Source: an uncultured Treponema sp. (GTDB lineage: Bacteria > Spirochaetota > Spirochaetia > Treponematales > Treponemataceae). Taken from it: a stretch of 52,847 bases of DNA. The notes beneath the pieces are model-generated. The model was not told the DNA's origin and ran no database searches. It was given only the letters and a program-made list of their open reading frames with translations. The stretch spans positions 1 through 52,847 of the forward strand of contig CALGGS010000171.1 in assembly GCA_937915735.1 (NCBI GenBank), in the 5' to 3' direction. The translations under genes were made by a program, and so were the position numbers. This document shows positions 32,702-42,244 of this stretch, piece by piece (within the stretch, counting starts at the first letter, position 1; the number at the start of each line of letters is the position of its first letter).

Positions 32702-32764
32702 TTGTTCGATTGATTGTTTTTTAAATAAATTGACGAATGGAAAAAATCCCCGAATAATTTCTGC

Positions 32765-35700
32765 ATGACAAAAGAGAAATCTATTGAAGAAAGCATCGTG
32801 CGGAATATTCGGGACGAGAACGTCGTTTTTGTCTTCCCGACCGAAGTTTCCTGCAAAAGCTGGGCAGATTGGACTGTCGAGAACAGCGGCATCACAGGTG
32901 TCGCCGCCGTCTCAATGGAACGGTTCATCGCTTGGGACAAATTCAAGGGCGATTGCATCAGGACGAAGCAGGAAGACAAGACGACTGTTCCATCGTTGAT
33001 GAGGAAGATATTCGCTTCGTATTTGATTGAGAAGAACGCCGGAATCAAAAAGAGCAACATCGCAAACGGAAAAAACGAACCGCTTCTGTTCAAATCGCTC
33101 ATCACCAAGGAATTCGCCGAGAGCGCGTCTTCCTTTTCCGATTGGATTTCAAAAATCCTCCCGTCCCTGAAAATCTGGAAGACTTACCACGACACACAGT
33201 CGTACAAAGACATAATCGAAGAAATGAAAAAGCGGGCGTTGGATGCCGGCAAGGATTTTTCGCTTTCCGCCAACGATTCCGAGGACGAGGACTACGAGAC
33301 CCTCTACCGCGAGTACAAGAAATTCCTCGACGAGAACGACCTGTTCGACCCTGCATGGGAGCAGCCTCCGTTCAAGGGTGCGGACGACAAGACCCGCTAT
33401 GTGATTGTTTATCCGCAGATTCTGGAGGACTGGACGCAGTATGAATTCCTCCTGAGAATGGCGGAACAGGAGAAGGCGCTCTCGTTTGTCGAGGTCCCAC
33501 GCGAAATCGACGTGGGGAACACTTCCTGGTGCCATTTCGACACGTCCGTTGAGGAACTGCACAATGTCGCGTCGTTCTTGCGTAGAATGCACGACGAGGA
33601 GAAAATCGCCTGGACCGACATGACCGTGAGCGTCCCGAACATCGACACATACGGCTCCTACCTTGAGCGGGAGCTGAACCTTTTCGAGATTCCGAACGTG
33701 ACGAGGTTCAGCCGGATGCTTTCAGAACACGGTTCCGGGAAAATCTTCTCGCAGATTCAGGAATGCGTCAGGTCGGATTTCTCATTCGCGAGCGTGAAAG
33801 AGCTTCTTTTGAACGACGACATTCCGTGGAAGAACAAGTATCTGATAGACAAATTCATACAGTTCGGAAAAGAGAACAACTGCGTGTGCTCCTACATCGA
33901 CGAGGCGACCGGAAAAAAAGTGGACATCTGGACTTCCTCTTTCGACAATCCCGTAAGGAGACTTTCGGACGACAAAATCCCGGAGCGGAAGCGGAAAATG
34001 GAAGAATCGATAGCTGAACTCCGCCGCTTCTACGGTTATCTCCGCGCGTCCACGACGAAAATGGTCGGGGCGAAGTCGTTCAAGGCTCTTCTCCGCGCGT
34101 ACAGGACGTTCAGAAAGCTATTCATAGACAGGCGCGGCTTCAAGGACATGAAGCAGAGCGACCTGATTCTGAGCCGCTGCATCACGGAATTGACAGGGCT
34201 TGTGGAGCTTGAGGGGAAATACTGCACGGAGGAGAAAAAAGGAAGCGGAGTCCGAAAAGACGGAAAGACCGCCTACAAAATATCGAACGTCTTCGGCTTT
34301 TTCGTCTCGCATCTGGAGCAGACGCAGTACCTCGACCAGACGGAGAAGCGCGGAATACAGGTCTATCCGTACCGCGCGGCGGCGGCTGCTCCGTTCAAGG
34401 TGCACGTCGTCGTGGATGCGACGCAGGACTCGCTTTCCGTCGGCTCTCTTTTCAAGCAGCTCGATTTCTTGAACGAGACGAAGCGGGATGTGATTCTCAA
34501 AATCGACCCTTCGACGAACGACAAATTCTTCAAGTTCACCGATTTCGACCCCAGCGAGAGCTTCATTTCTCTGTACCAGCTTTCCTCTGGAAGAGCGTCC
34601 TATTTCACGTCCGCGGAGCACTCTGCCGGGAAGTACGGATTCCCGCACGGATTCCTCAAGAAGGATGCTGAAACCGAGCCTGACGGAAGCGGGAACGTTT
34701 TTTCGCAGGAGAAGAGCTCTTTCGTGGACAAGGATGTGCGCTTCCCGAATTTCATAATGAGGACGCAGAGAAACGGATTCGGTGTCTGGAAAGAGCAGAC
34801 TATGACGAGCGGCCGAGGTGGTGGAAGCTTCAGTTGGGAAGAGTCGAAGGAAAAAATCAAATCGATAATAGAAAAGAAGTATCTGAACAAGGCTAACGGA
34901 AAATACAAGATAAGCCCCTCGAACGTGAAGGCTTTCTACAAATGCCCTAGGCAGTGGCTTTTCGAGCGCGTTCTTTCCCTGAAGCCTTTGAACAACGAAG
35001 CCGACTTGATGGACGATTTCGTCGTGGGGCGCATAAACCACGCGGTCTTCGAGGTGTACCTTGGAGTTTTGAAGGACAGGGGCGTGCGTTTTTCAGACAC
35101 GCTCGACATGACTGTGGACAAGAAGACGGGAGATTTCAAATATACAACGCTCAATTCCGAATACAGGAAGATACTCGAAGAGAGCATAGAGAAGGCGAAC
35201 ACCCGCTTCACGGAGCCTGACGACGACGACGAATTCGGAGAGACCCTGAGCGAGATGACGAAGACAATCGTCAATTCCCAGAAAGCGGAGCTGTTCACGA
35301 AACTCCTTCCGAGTGTGGAGAAGTTCTCGCAGTATTTTTGCGACATGAAAGTCTTCAAGCTTGAGGAGCAGTACGTCTCGCATCCGAAAGACGAGGACGG
35401 AAATTCCAAGGAATACTATTTCGACGGAAGAATCGACTGCATTCTCTATTGCGACAGCGCGGACGATTCGGAGACGAAATTCTTCATAATCGATTTCAAG
35501 TCAGGCTCCGTTCCGAGTCCGATATTGTACGACGACGCGAAGGAATACGAGATTCCCGACTTCCAGATGCCAATCTACAGAAAAATCTTCTCCGATGGCG
35601 AAAAATTCAGGAACGGAAAGAGCATAGAGCCGGACGGGTATTTTTTCTTTTCGATACGCGACAGGACGCTGAACGGCAAGACTAGCGTGGAAAGCGCGTC

Positions 35701-35902
35701 GCTCGGCAAGGATGAGTTCGACAGGACGTGCGAAAAATGCGGCGAGCTTATAGAGAAATTCGTCGAACGCGTAAAGAATCTGGATTTTTCGATAGACGAG
35801 CGCATCCAGAAAAAGGATTTGTGCACGAACAAGGGTGTCGGCGCGAACTGCAAAGACTACCAGAGCGTTTGCAGAAGGTTTTTCACTGTTTCGGGGGAAT
35901 GA
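32765..35902 (+). CDS. addB: AddB-like helicase-nuclease subunit (PD-(D/E)XK, Fe-S)
   Basis: 1045 aa. The N-terminal 650 residues follow the inactivated helicase of AddB-type proteins, with no Walker A motif. The C-terminus (about 700-1045) is a RecB-type nuclease: YYFDGRIDCILY and FFIIDFKSG supply the catalytic Asp and D-x-K, and QMPIYRKIF follows. One Cys in FYKCPRQWLFERVL and three in DLCTNKGVGANCKDYQSVCRR form the likely [4Fe-4S] staple of AddB. It works with AddA in repair and processing of double-strand breaks. The addA gene starts 3 nt after its stop. Confidence 0.82.
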   Translation: MTKEKSIEESIVRNIRDENVVFVFPTEVSCKSWADWTVENSGITGVAAVSMERFIAWDKFKGDCIRTKQEDKTTVPSLMRKIFASYLIEKNAGIKKSNIANGKNEPLLFKSLITKEFAESASSFSDWISKILPSLKIWKTYHDTQSYKDIIEEMKKRALDAGKDFSLSANDSEDEDYETLYREYKKFLDENDLFDPAWEQPPFKGADDKTRYVIVYPQILEDWTQYEFLLRMAEQEKALSFVEVPREIDVGNTSWCHFDTSVEELHNVASFLRRMHDEEKIAWTDMTVSVPNIDTYGSYLERELNLFEIPNVTRFSRMLSEHGSGKIFSQIQECVRSDFSFASVKELLLNDDIPWKNKYLIDKFIQFGKENNCVCSYIDEATGKKVDIWTSSFDNPVRRLSDDKIPERKRKMEESIAELRRFYGYLRASTTKMVGAKSFKALLRAYRTFRKLFIDRRGFKDMKQSDLILSRCITELTGLVELEGKYCTEEKKGSGVRKDGKTAYKISNVFGFFVSHLEQTQYLDQTEKRGIQVYPYRAAAAAPFKVHVVVDATQDSLSVGSLFKQLDFLNETKRDVILKIDPSTNDKFFKFTDFDPSESFISLYQLSSGRASYFTSAEHSAGKYGFPHGFLKKDAETEPDGSGNVFSQEKSSFVDKDVRFPNFIMRTQRNGFGVWKEQTMTSGRGGGSFSWEESKEKIKSIIEKKYLNKANGKYKISPSNVKAFYKCPRQWLFERVLSLKPLNNEADLMDDFVVGRINHAVFEVYLGVLKDRGVRFSDTLDMTVDKKTGDFKYTTLNSEYRKILEESIEKANTRFTEPDDDDEFGETLSEMTKTIVNSQKAELFTKLLPSVEKFSQYFCDMKVFKLEEQYVSHPKDEDGNSKEYYFDGRIDCILYCDSADDSETKFFIIDFKSGSVPSPILYDDAKEYEIPDFQMPIYRKIFSDGEKFRNGKSIEPDGYFFFSIRDRTLNGKTSVESASLGKDEFDRTCEKCGELIEKFVERVKNLDFSIDERIQKKDLCTNKGVGANCKDYQSVCRRFFTVSGE

Positions 35903-35905
35903 TTT

Positions 35906-38900
35906 ATGGCTGATGTTTTGACAGAGAACCAGAGAAGGGCTGTCGGCGAGAGGAAAAATGTTGTCGTGAGCGCGGGTGCCGGTTCCGGGAAGACGAAGGT
36001 GCTTTCCATGCGGTTCGCCGATTTGGTCGAATCTGGAGACACGACTGCCGACAGGATTTTGACGCTGACGTTCATGAACAAGGCTGCCGTGGAGATGAAG
36101 GGTAGGATTTTCAGCCAGCTTTCCGCCGACTCGTGCGACATGGGCATTTCGGAGGAACGGCGTAGGAACGCAAAAAACGCGCTCTCTTCTTTCGACAAAG
36201 TGCACATCCAGACTCTCGACAGCTATTTTTCTGAGATTGTCCGCGCGGGCGCGCATTTCTACGGAATATCGCCCAGTTTCAGGATAGACGACGAGAAAAT
36301 CGAATCGCTCGTTGGTGTGAAGGCTCTGCAGTTCATACTCGCGCGGAACGAGAACAGCGCGGTGCAGGCCCTTACCCGGTCGATGAAGTTCAGCGAGATT
36401 GCGGAGAATGTCTTCGCGAAGCCGGTCATCAAAAATTCTTCGATTCTGAAAAAGGACGGAATGTCGTTCTTCGGAGCCTTGGACAAGCAGAAGGCGGAAA
36501 TCGAGCGAATCTGGACAGAATGCGCCGATTCCGCCGATTCCGCCATATCAAAAATCCGCGGCGCGGAAATTCAGGGGAAGTCCGCCAGCGTCGGGAAAAT
36601 AAAGGAACTGTCGTCGCTCGAGGCGTTGGAGAATCCGCTTTCGTCCGGTGGCCTCAGGAATAGCTTTTGGGAGACGGTCGAGACGGACTTTGCCGGTGTG
36701 AAGGAAAAAGTCGAGGATTACCTTCTCTATCTTGGAAAATGGACGGAAATGACAAAGCCGAAGGGGAAGGATGTGGAGGAAATCCTCTCTTGCTTCGACA
36801 CGCTCTACGAGTCTGTGAACAAGCTCGTCTATGTCTCGGAGTCGCTCTTGACGTTCGACATCACTCTCGAAATCATGCGGCTGCTCGATTTGTTCGATTC
36901 GGAAGTCCAGGAGACGAAGCGGACTTCCGGCATCCTCACCTTCAAGGATGTTTCCGACTTGGCTTTCGACATACTCAAAAACCGCGGTGAAATCAGGCAC
37001 ATAGAGCAGCAGCGGTTCGACAAGATAATGATCGACGAATTCCAGGACAACAACGCCATGCAGTGCGACGCCCTTTTCATGCTGAGCGACGAGATGGAGC
37101 GGTTCGATTCGGACGGCTCATACATAGTGCCGAATTTCGAGCCGGACTCCGACGACTACATACAAAAGAGGCTGAACCCGGAAAAGCTCTTCTTCGTGGG
37201 CGACGAGAAGCAGGGCATATACAGGTTCCGTGGCGCGGACGTGAGCGTGTTCAGGAACCTCCAGACGCATCTCCGCGGCGATAAATTCGACGACGGCAGG
37301 AACTTCATCTATCTTGAGACGAATTTCCGCTCGATGCCGAACCTCGTCCGTTCGTTCAACACGATTTTTGGGGGAAACAACACGAATGGCGAGAAGTCCG
37401 CATTGATGAAGAGGGAGGACGGGCTTCCCATTCCGAACTACGAGGCGGAATATCTCAAAGTCGAATGGGACAGGAAGAAAACGGACGACGAGGGAAAAAA
37501 GCGCACGCACTTTGCGTTCTTCAAGAAAACCGACGAGACAAAGAACGAAGCGAACGAGTCGGGGGCGGAATTCGAGGCGTCGTACATCGCGCACAAGATA
37601 AAGGAGCTGAGAAAGGCCGGCTACAAGTACAGCGACATGGCCGTTCTTTTCCGGTCATCGTCAGTCCTTGGAGAATTGGAAAGCGAATTCCTCAAGGCAC
37701 GGATTCCGTACTCTACGGAAATCTACAAGGGATTCTTCTCCGATGGGCCTATCAACGACATCGTTTCGTTCCTCAAGGTCTCGGTCTATCCCGGCGACAT
37801 GAATTCTCTCTCGGTTCTTCTCCGCTCTCCGTTCGTGGGGCTTTCAAAAGAGGAGATGGAGGTCTTTTTGTCCAGTCTCCGGCTGCTCAGGGACGACGGG
37901 AGCGTTCCTCGCGTCTATCCGTTCGACGAGTTTTTCATGATTGCTGCCGCCAATGTCTTCGGCGTGGAAAGCGGCCCGTTCTCGACACTCTCGCGCGCCA
38001 AGGAAAGGTTCGACGAGATAAAGGAGCTGCTGCACAAGGAGAAGATATCTTCCATAGTCTCTCGCCTTTGGTACGAATTCGGCTACAGATACGAGACTCT
38101 GTGGAATTCCGACGTGCAGATGTTCTCCGGCCTCTACGACATCCTCTTCGAGCTTGCGCGGAAGGCCGAGGGGAACACGCAGAGCATAGCGGGCTTTCTG
38201 GACGAAATCGAGGAGTACAACTCAAGCACGACGAAAATAGAGAACCTGAACATTCCGTTCGAGACTACGGACAGCGTGAAATTCATCACTGTCCACAAAA
38301 GCAAGGGTCTTGAGTACAAGGTCGTCTTCGTCTGCGCGGTCGAGTCCAAGACTTCGGAAAAAAGGGACGCGCTCACGTTCACGAAGAATTTCGGGCCTGT
38401 CCTCAAAACGCCTCAGAGCTCCTTGTTCGGAAATGTGAAGACGAAGGACAAGTACCCATTCCATGTTCCTGCCAAAAAAACGAACGTGAACTATTTCCTC
38501 GAAGCCGACAAGATTCTCGTGGAGGGCGAGAATTCTGCGGAGCTTCGGAGATTGACTTATGTGGCGTTCACGCGCGCGATAGACGAGCTTTTCATCGTCG
38601 GAAAGTACGACCAGCACTACAAGGGCGAGCTGAACTCGGAAGTCGTCCCGACAAATCCCGCCTCGATGTTCGCTTCCGTGGAGAACGTCATCGACAGGTA
38701 CACTACATTGGTCGAGGAAAGAGCCGGGGATTCCGGTACTGTGGATTTCGTGAGGAAGGCGGCTGACGACGCTCCGTTCGATTTCGAGGAATTCTCCAAC
38801 AAATTCGACTACGAGGACGATTCTTCCGGCTCAAAGGAAAACAACGCGCTCTGCAAAATCGAGTTCGCGGAGGAGCTTGCTTCTTCGTTCGAGAACGCTT

Positions 38901-39892
38901 CCGTCGTGGAGAAGGACTACATAAAGCCCGTCCATTTGAGTCCGAGCGTCCTTGAGAAAAAGGTTCCGGGCTTGAGGCTGAATCCGGAGCTTGTTCCGAT
39001 GCGCAGAATCGACGAGATTGTCGAGAGCACAATTCCAGGAAAGGATTGGATTTTGGAAAAATACAGGAAGTGGAACGAGGAGCATCCCGACGACATCAAA
39101 AAGCCCAAATCAATGCGCGCGAGGTTCAGCCATGCCGACTTCGGTTCCATCGCGCACTTGTTCATGCAGGAGAAGGTCGATTCCGTAGTCGAGGGGCGCG
39201 AGGCCGACTTCCAGATTCCCGGAAAGTACCTGCTCGGACTCGATGTCGACGTAAGGCGCGACGACGGAGAGAGAATCGACATGTACGAGAGCAACGTCGC
39301 GGAAGTGAAGGCAATCTGCATGAAAATGGCTGAGAATTTCTCTAAGACGGCTCTTTTCTCCGAAATCTGCGCTTCTCCGTGGAAGAGGACAGAGTACCAG
39401 TTCAGGCTTTCCCTCGGAGCGTTCGGCAGGGATTCCATCGTCAGCGGAATGATGGACTTGGTTTTCAAGGGCGGCGGCTCTTCCGGCTACGAGTACACGA
39501 TTGTGGACTACAAGACCGACCGTGAGCAGCGTCCTGAAAAATACTACGCTCAGCTCGCAAGCTACCGCCTTGCCATTTCGCAGATGAATGGCGTGCCTGT
39601 GGAGAAGGTGCGGTGCGTCCTCTATTTCCTCCGCTTCGACGAAGACTCGGCGGTGGTGGACGTGACCGGATTCGCGGGCGAAGACGCTCTCCGCTCGTCC
39701 GTGGACGATTTTCTCGCGGCCGATTTCGCCCGATACGACGAAAGGAAGGGCGAGGACAATCCTTACGCAAGGGATGCCGAGCGCGACGACGGTGACGACG
39801 ATGATTTTCTCATTTCGTTCGAGACGGACTTGGACAGCCTGAGCGAGGACGAGGAGAGGGAGCTTTTTGGTGAAGATGCCGTTGAGGAATAG
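35906..39892 (+). CDS. addA: AddA-like UvrD/RecB helicase-nuclease
   Basis: 1328 aa. SF1 helicase motifs are in order: Q/I NQRRAVGERKNVVVSAGAGSGKTK (written here from its first 24 residues only as NQRRAV and AGAGSGKTK), Ia LTLTFMNKAA, II IMIDEFQDNN, III FFVGDEKQGIYRFRGAD, IV ETNFRS, V FITVHKSKGLEY and VI LTYVAFTRAIDEL. The C-terminal nuclease has GSIAHLFMQ, GMMDLVFKG and IVDYKTDREQRPEKYYAQL, with the catalytic Asp-Tyr-Lys. It unwinds and resects broken DNA with AddB for RecA loading. Very acidic C-terminal tail (EDEERELFGEDAVEE). It overlaps the next gene by about 20 nt. Confidence 0.88.
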   Translation: MADVLTENQRRAVGERKNVVVSAGAGSGKTKVLSMRFADLVESGDTTADRILTLTFMNKAAVEMKGRIFSQLSADSCDMGISEERRRNAKNALSSFDKVHIQTLDSYFSEIVRAGAHFYGISPSFRIDDEKIESLVGVKALQFILARNENSAVQALTRSMKFSEIAENVFAKPVIKNSSILKKDGMSFFGALDKQKAEIERIWTECADSADSAISKIRGAEIQGKSASVGKIKELSSLEALENPLSSGGLRNSFWETVETDFAGVKEKVEDYLLYLGKWTEMTKPKGKDVEEILSCFDTLYESVNKLVYVSESLLTFDITLEIMRLLDLFDSEVQETKRTSGILTFKDVSDLAFDILKNRGEIRHIEQQRFDKIMIDEFQDNNAMQCDALFMLSDEMERFDSDGSYIVPNFEPDSDDYIQKRLNPEKLFFVGDEKQGIYRFRGADVSVFRNLQTHLRGDKFDDGRNFIYLETNFRSMPNLVRSFNTIFGGNNTNGEKSALMKREDGLPIPNYEAEYLKVEWDRKKTDDEGKKRTHFAFFKKTDETKNEANESGAEFEASYIAHKIKELRKAGYKYSDMAVLFRSSSVLGELESEFLKARIPYSTEIYKGFFSDGPINDIVSFLKVSVYPGDMNSLSVLLRSPFVGLSKEEMEVFLSSLRLLRDDGSVPRVYPFDEFFMIAAANVFGVESGPFSTLSRAKERFDEIKELLHKEKISSIVSRLWYEFGYRYETLWNSDVQMFSGLYDILFELARKAEGNTQSIAGFLDEIEEYNSSTTKIENLNIPFETTDSVKFITVHKSKGLEYKVVFVCAVESKTSEKRDALTFTKNFGPVLKTPQSSLFGNVKTKDKYPFHVPAKKTNVNYFLEADKILVEGENSAELRRLTYVAFTRAIDELFIVGKYDQHYKGELNSEVVPTNPASMFASVENVIDRYTTLVEERAGDSGTVDFVRKAADDAPFDFEEFSNKFDYEDDSSGSKENNALCKIEFAEELASSFENASVVEKDYIKPVHLSPSVLEKKVPGLRLNPELVPMRRIDEIVESTIPGKDWILEKYRKWNEEHPDDIKKPKSMRARFSHADFGSIAHLFMQEKVDSVVEGREADFQIPGKYLLGLDVDVRRDDGERIDMYESNVAEVKAICMKMAENFSKTALFSEICASPWKRTEYQFRLSLGAFGRDSIVSGMMDLVFKGGGSSGYEYTIVDYKTDREQRPEKYYAQLASYRLAISQMNGVPVEKVRCVLYFLRFDEDSAVVDVTGFAGEDALRSSVDDFLAADFARYDERKGEDNPYARDAERDDGDDDDFLISFETDLDSLSEDEERELFGEDAVEE

Positions 39893-40277
39893 CTTTTCCG
39901 ACTTGAAAATCCTCGACTTCGCCTTTGTCGCGCTTGTCCTGTCTTCGGGGATTTTTCTTTCGGTTCGTTTCTTTTCCTCGGCAGAATCTTCTTCGGGGAC
40001 CGTTCTCGTCAATGCGGCGGAGGACGAGTACGAGTTCGCCCTTTTGGAGGACGGTCTGCACGAAGTCGAGGGGGAGATTGGAAAAACCGTGTTCGAGGTG
40101 CGGAACGGGAAGGTTCGTGTTTTGGACTCGCCGTGTCCGAACAAGACGTGCGTGGCCCAGGGCTTTTCAAATGCGGTCGTCTGCCTTCCGAACAGGGTTT
40201 CGATACGCGTCGTGGAAGGAAAAAATCCTGAGTCCCATGAAAGTTCCAGTGATGAATTGGACGCAATATCCAGGTGA
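39870..40277 (+). CDS. NusG domain II protein, membrane-anchored
   Basis: About 135 aa. GTG at 39870 has GGGAG 7 nt upstream; ATG at 39876 and TTG at 39867 are alternatives. One membrane helix (about 14-33) precedes an external NusG-II (pfam07009) domain with the signature VLDSPCPNKTCVAQGF and AVVCLPNRVSIRVV. The two Cys of CPNKTC plus one Cys in VCLPN are usual. Such proteins often accompany ApbE, Gx-type transporters and Rnf or flavinylated redox proteins. The gene overlaps the end of addA by 23 nt. The role is not known in detail. Confidence 0.78.
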   Translation: MKMPLRNSFSDLKILDFAFVALVLSSGIFLSVRFFSSAESSSGTVLVNAAEDEYEFALLEDGLHEVEGEIGKTVFEVRNGKVRVLDSPCPNKTCVAQGFSNAVVCLPNRVSIRVVEGKNPESHESSSDELDAISR

Positions 40278-40358
40278 GTGGGATTTTTTGGATGAAAAAA
40301 AATCTCAAAAATCTCAAATTTCACATCGCTTTTTGTGAAAAAAAATGCGCCGAAACTG

Positions 40359-40364
40359 TATAAT
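40359..40364 (+). promoter_or_regulatory. Promoter -10 box upstream of the LolA-like gene
   Basis: TGTATAAT (hexamer 40359-40364) is an extended -10. The -35 is unclear. It leaves an untranslated leader of about 85 nt with a 5-bp hairpin CGGAA-TCTTCAGT-TTCCG. No known riboswitch was recognised. Confidence 0.5.
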
Positions 40365-40454
40365 CCTAAAATAAACTTTCCGATTCAAAACTGTTCGGAA
40401 TCTTCAGTTTCCGGACAGGTCAAGTAGGGATGCGAGTATCATGGAGAAACAAAA

Positions 40455-41261
40455 ATGAAAAAAATTTTTTTTGCCGCCGCTTTTTTTGTTTCTGGAAGCT
40501 TGTTCTTTTCAGAGACGGTCGATGAAATCCTGAAAGTGTACTGCGATTTGGACAGGGTTCCAGACTACAACTACTCTTCGATTGCAGTCGACAACATTTC
40601 CAAGAACGGAACCGTGGAGCACATGGATTTGGAACAGTTCGGAGGGGGCGCAAACGGATTGAAGAACACGGTCTTCTCTTTCAAAAGCCCGTCTTCGGTT
40701 AAGGACACGAGAATCCTTCAGGCCGAGAAGATATCGAAAGAGGACGACCAGTGGGTTTTCATGCCTGCTTTGAGGACGACGAGGCGAATCGCCCCCGGCG
40801 ACAAGGGAAAGCCGTTCGTGGGAACCGAGCTTACATACAACGACTTGTCGCTCAGGAAGGAGCACGACGACAAGAACGAGATAATCTCGCAGTCTGAATC
40901 AGTCACCGTGAACGGCGCGACATACGACTGCTGGAAGATGAAGTCCGTTCCCGTCAAAAAGAACACCGTCGAGTACGGCTACAGAATCAGCTGGTTCGAC
41001 AAAAAATCCTACATCCCTGTCAGAATCGAATTCTACGACAAGAAAAACGCGTCAAAGTTGATAAAGACTTACGAGGTCGAAAAGCTTGAGCAGGTGAAGG
41101 GTGCCACTGGAATGACATACTGGCTCAGAAGGCAGAATCTCGTCACGAACATAGAGACCGGAAGGAAGTCGCGGGTGACCGTGAAGGAGTATGTCTTCGA
41201 CAAGAAGATTTCCGACGGATATTTCACCCAGAACTGGCTTACGACCGGAAAGGCAAGGTGA
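40455..41261 (+). CDS. Outer-membrane lipoprotein-sorting (LolA-like) family protein
   Basis: 268 aa with a signal peptide (cleavage near SLFFS, residue 19). The mature part follows the pfam17131/COG2834 LolA-like fold: MDLEQFGGG, SSVKDTRILQAEKISKEDDQWVFMPALRTTRRIA, the YNDLSLR strand and the WFDKKSYIPVRIEFYDK pattern. These proteins sit in the periplasm and bind lipid or lipoprotein acyl chains; the cargo is unknown. GGAG lies upstream. The transporter gene overlaps its end by 4 nt, so the two are translationally coupled. Confidence 0.78.
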   Translation: MKKIFFAAAFFVSGSLFFSETVDEILKVYCDLDRVPDYNYSSIAVDNISKNGTVEHMDLEQFGGGANGLKNTVFSFKSPSSVKDTRILQAEKISKEDDQWVFMPALRTTRRIAPGDKGKPFVGTELTYNDLSLRKEHDDKNEIISQSESVTVNGATYDCWKMKSVPVKKNTVEYGYRISWFDKKSYIPVRIEFYDKKNASKLIKTYEVEKLEQVKGATGMTYWLRRQNLVTNIETGRKSRVTVKEYVFDKKISDGYFTQNWLTTGKAR

Positions 41262-42244
41262 CGGAATCCCGGAAGGAAAGAATGGCGTACCTTGGAGCGT
41301 TGGCTCTGCTTTTTTCGTATGCGGAGTCCATGCTTCCAAGGTTCACGCCGTTTTTCAGGCTGGGGCTTTCCAATGTCGCCGTCCTTTCCTCCCTTTCTTT
41401 GGACTTTCCCTCGTTCCTTGCCCTCTGCGTTGTGAAGTCGGCTTCTTCTTCGCTCGTTTCGGGGACGCTGTTCTCTCCGTTTTTCATTGTTTCCATTGCG
41501 CAGTCGGTCGTTTCCTGCTCTTTCATGTTCGCTTTGCCGAGAATATTCGGAAAGCGGATTTCCGTTTACGGTATTTCCGTGTCGGGCGCGGCTGTTTCAT
41601 CCGCCGTCCAGGTTTTCCTCTGCTCTCTCTATTTGGGAAGCGGGACTTTCGTGTTCTTCGGTCCCATGCTCGTTTTTTCAGTTTTCTCCGGTTTTTTTTC
41701 GGCTTTCGTCTGTTCCGCCCTGAAAATACGAATTGAAGGGATGCCGCCAGCCGCCTCCGCGCCGCTCGTGGAACCTCAAAAGACGGAATGCGGAACTTTT
41801 GCGCGGTCGTTTTTGCTTTTGCCGGTCGTTTTTTTCCTTTCCGTGATTGTCTTTTCAACGGACAGGATTGCGCTTCTCGTATCCGTTTTCGCCGTGGCGG
41901 CCGCGCTGCAGAAAATGTCGGGGCGCAGGTTCCTTTTTGTTCCGCATTTCTACATGTGGGTTTTCGTTTTCCTGTCGTCAGTGTTCGTCCCCGACGGAAA
42001 AGTCGTTTTCAGAATATGGAAATTCTCCGTGACCGACGGCGCGCTTCTCCTTGCGGCCGAAAAATGCGTCAGGCTTTCGTCTTCGATTTGCCTTTCCCGG
42101 TTCGCTTCTTCCGTGCCGTTTCCAAAAAATTCCGTCGTCTCCCTTTCAATCGCCCACTTCTATGCGATGACCGCCAGATTCGAAAGCGGCGGAATGAAGG
42201 GAAGGAACTTTGTCGAAAGGCTCCGCTTCGTCGTCAACGGATGA
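41258..42244 (+). CDS. Gx transporter-family (Hpre_diP_synt_I) membrane protein with an EcfT-like C-terminal half
   Basis: 328 aa, strongly hydrophobic. Residues 1-165 match the Gx/heptaprenyl diphosphate synthase component I family: AYLGALALLFSYAESMLP, FFRLGLSNVAVL, FLALCVVKSASSSLVSGTLFSP and SVSGAAVSSAVQV. This group resembles S components of ECF transporters. Residues 185-328 add a second membrane part with VFRIWKFSVTDGALLLAAEKCVRLSSSICLS, which resembles the coupling region of EcfT. Such a fusion would be an S+T polypeptide; the second assignment is tentative. Overlaps the LolA-like gene by 4 nt and the convergent ApbE gene by 11 nt. Substrate unknown, with flavin or an isoprenoid precursor proposed for the family. 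Confidence 0.65.
   Translation: MTESRKERMAYLGALALLFSYAESMLPRFTPFFRLGLSNVAVLSSLSLDFPSFLALCVVKSASSSLVSGTLFSPFFIVSIAQSVVSCSFMFALPRIFGKRISVYGISVSGAAVSSAVQVFLCSLYLGSGTFVFFGPMLVFSVFSGFFSAFVCSALKIRIEGMPPAASAPLVEPQKTECGTFARSFLLLPVVFFLSVIVFSTDRIALLVSVFAVAAALQKMSGRRFLFVPHFYMWVFVFLSSVFVPDGKVVFRIWKFSVTDGALLLAAEKCVRLSSSICLSRFASSVPFPKNSVVSLSIAHFYAMTARFESGGMKGRNFVERLRFVVNG

Noticed and set aside
34118..35041. 307-codon open frame on the minus strand
   Set aside because: Antisense shadow of addB; Arg/Val-rich composition and no family pattern.
39110..40324. 404-codon open frame on the minus strand
   Set aside because: Antisense shadow of addA and the NusG-II gene, without start signals.
40365..40454. c-di-GMP riboswitch in the leader before the LolA-like gene
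   Set aside because: Only a short stretch resembles one; the conserved core and tetraloop-receptor elements are not present.
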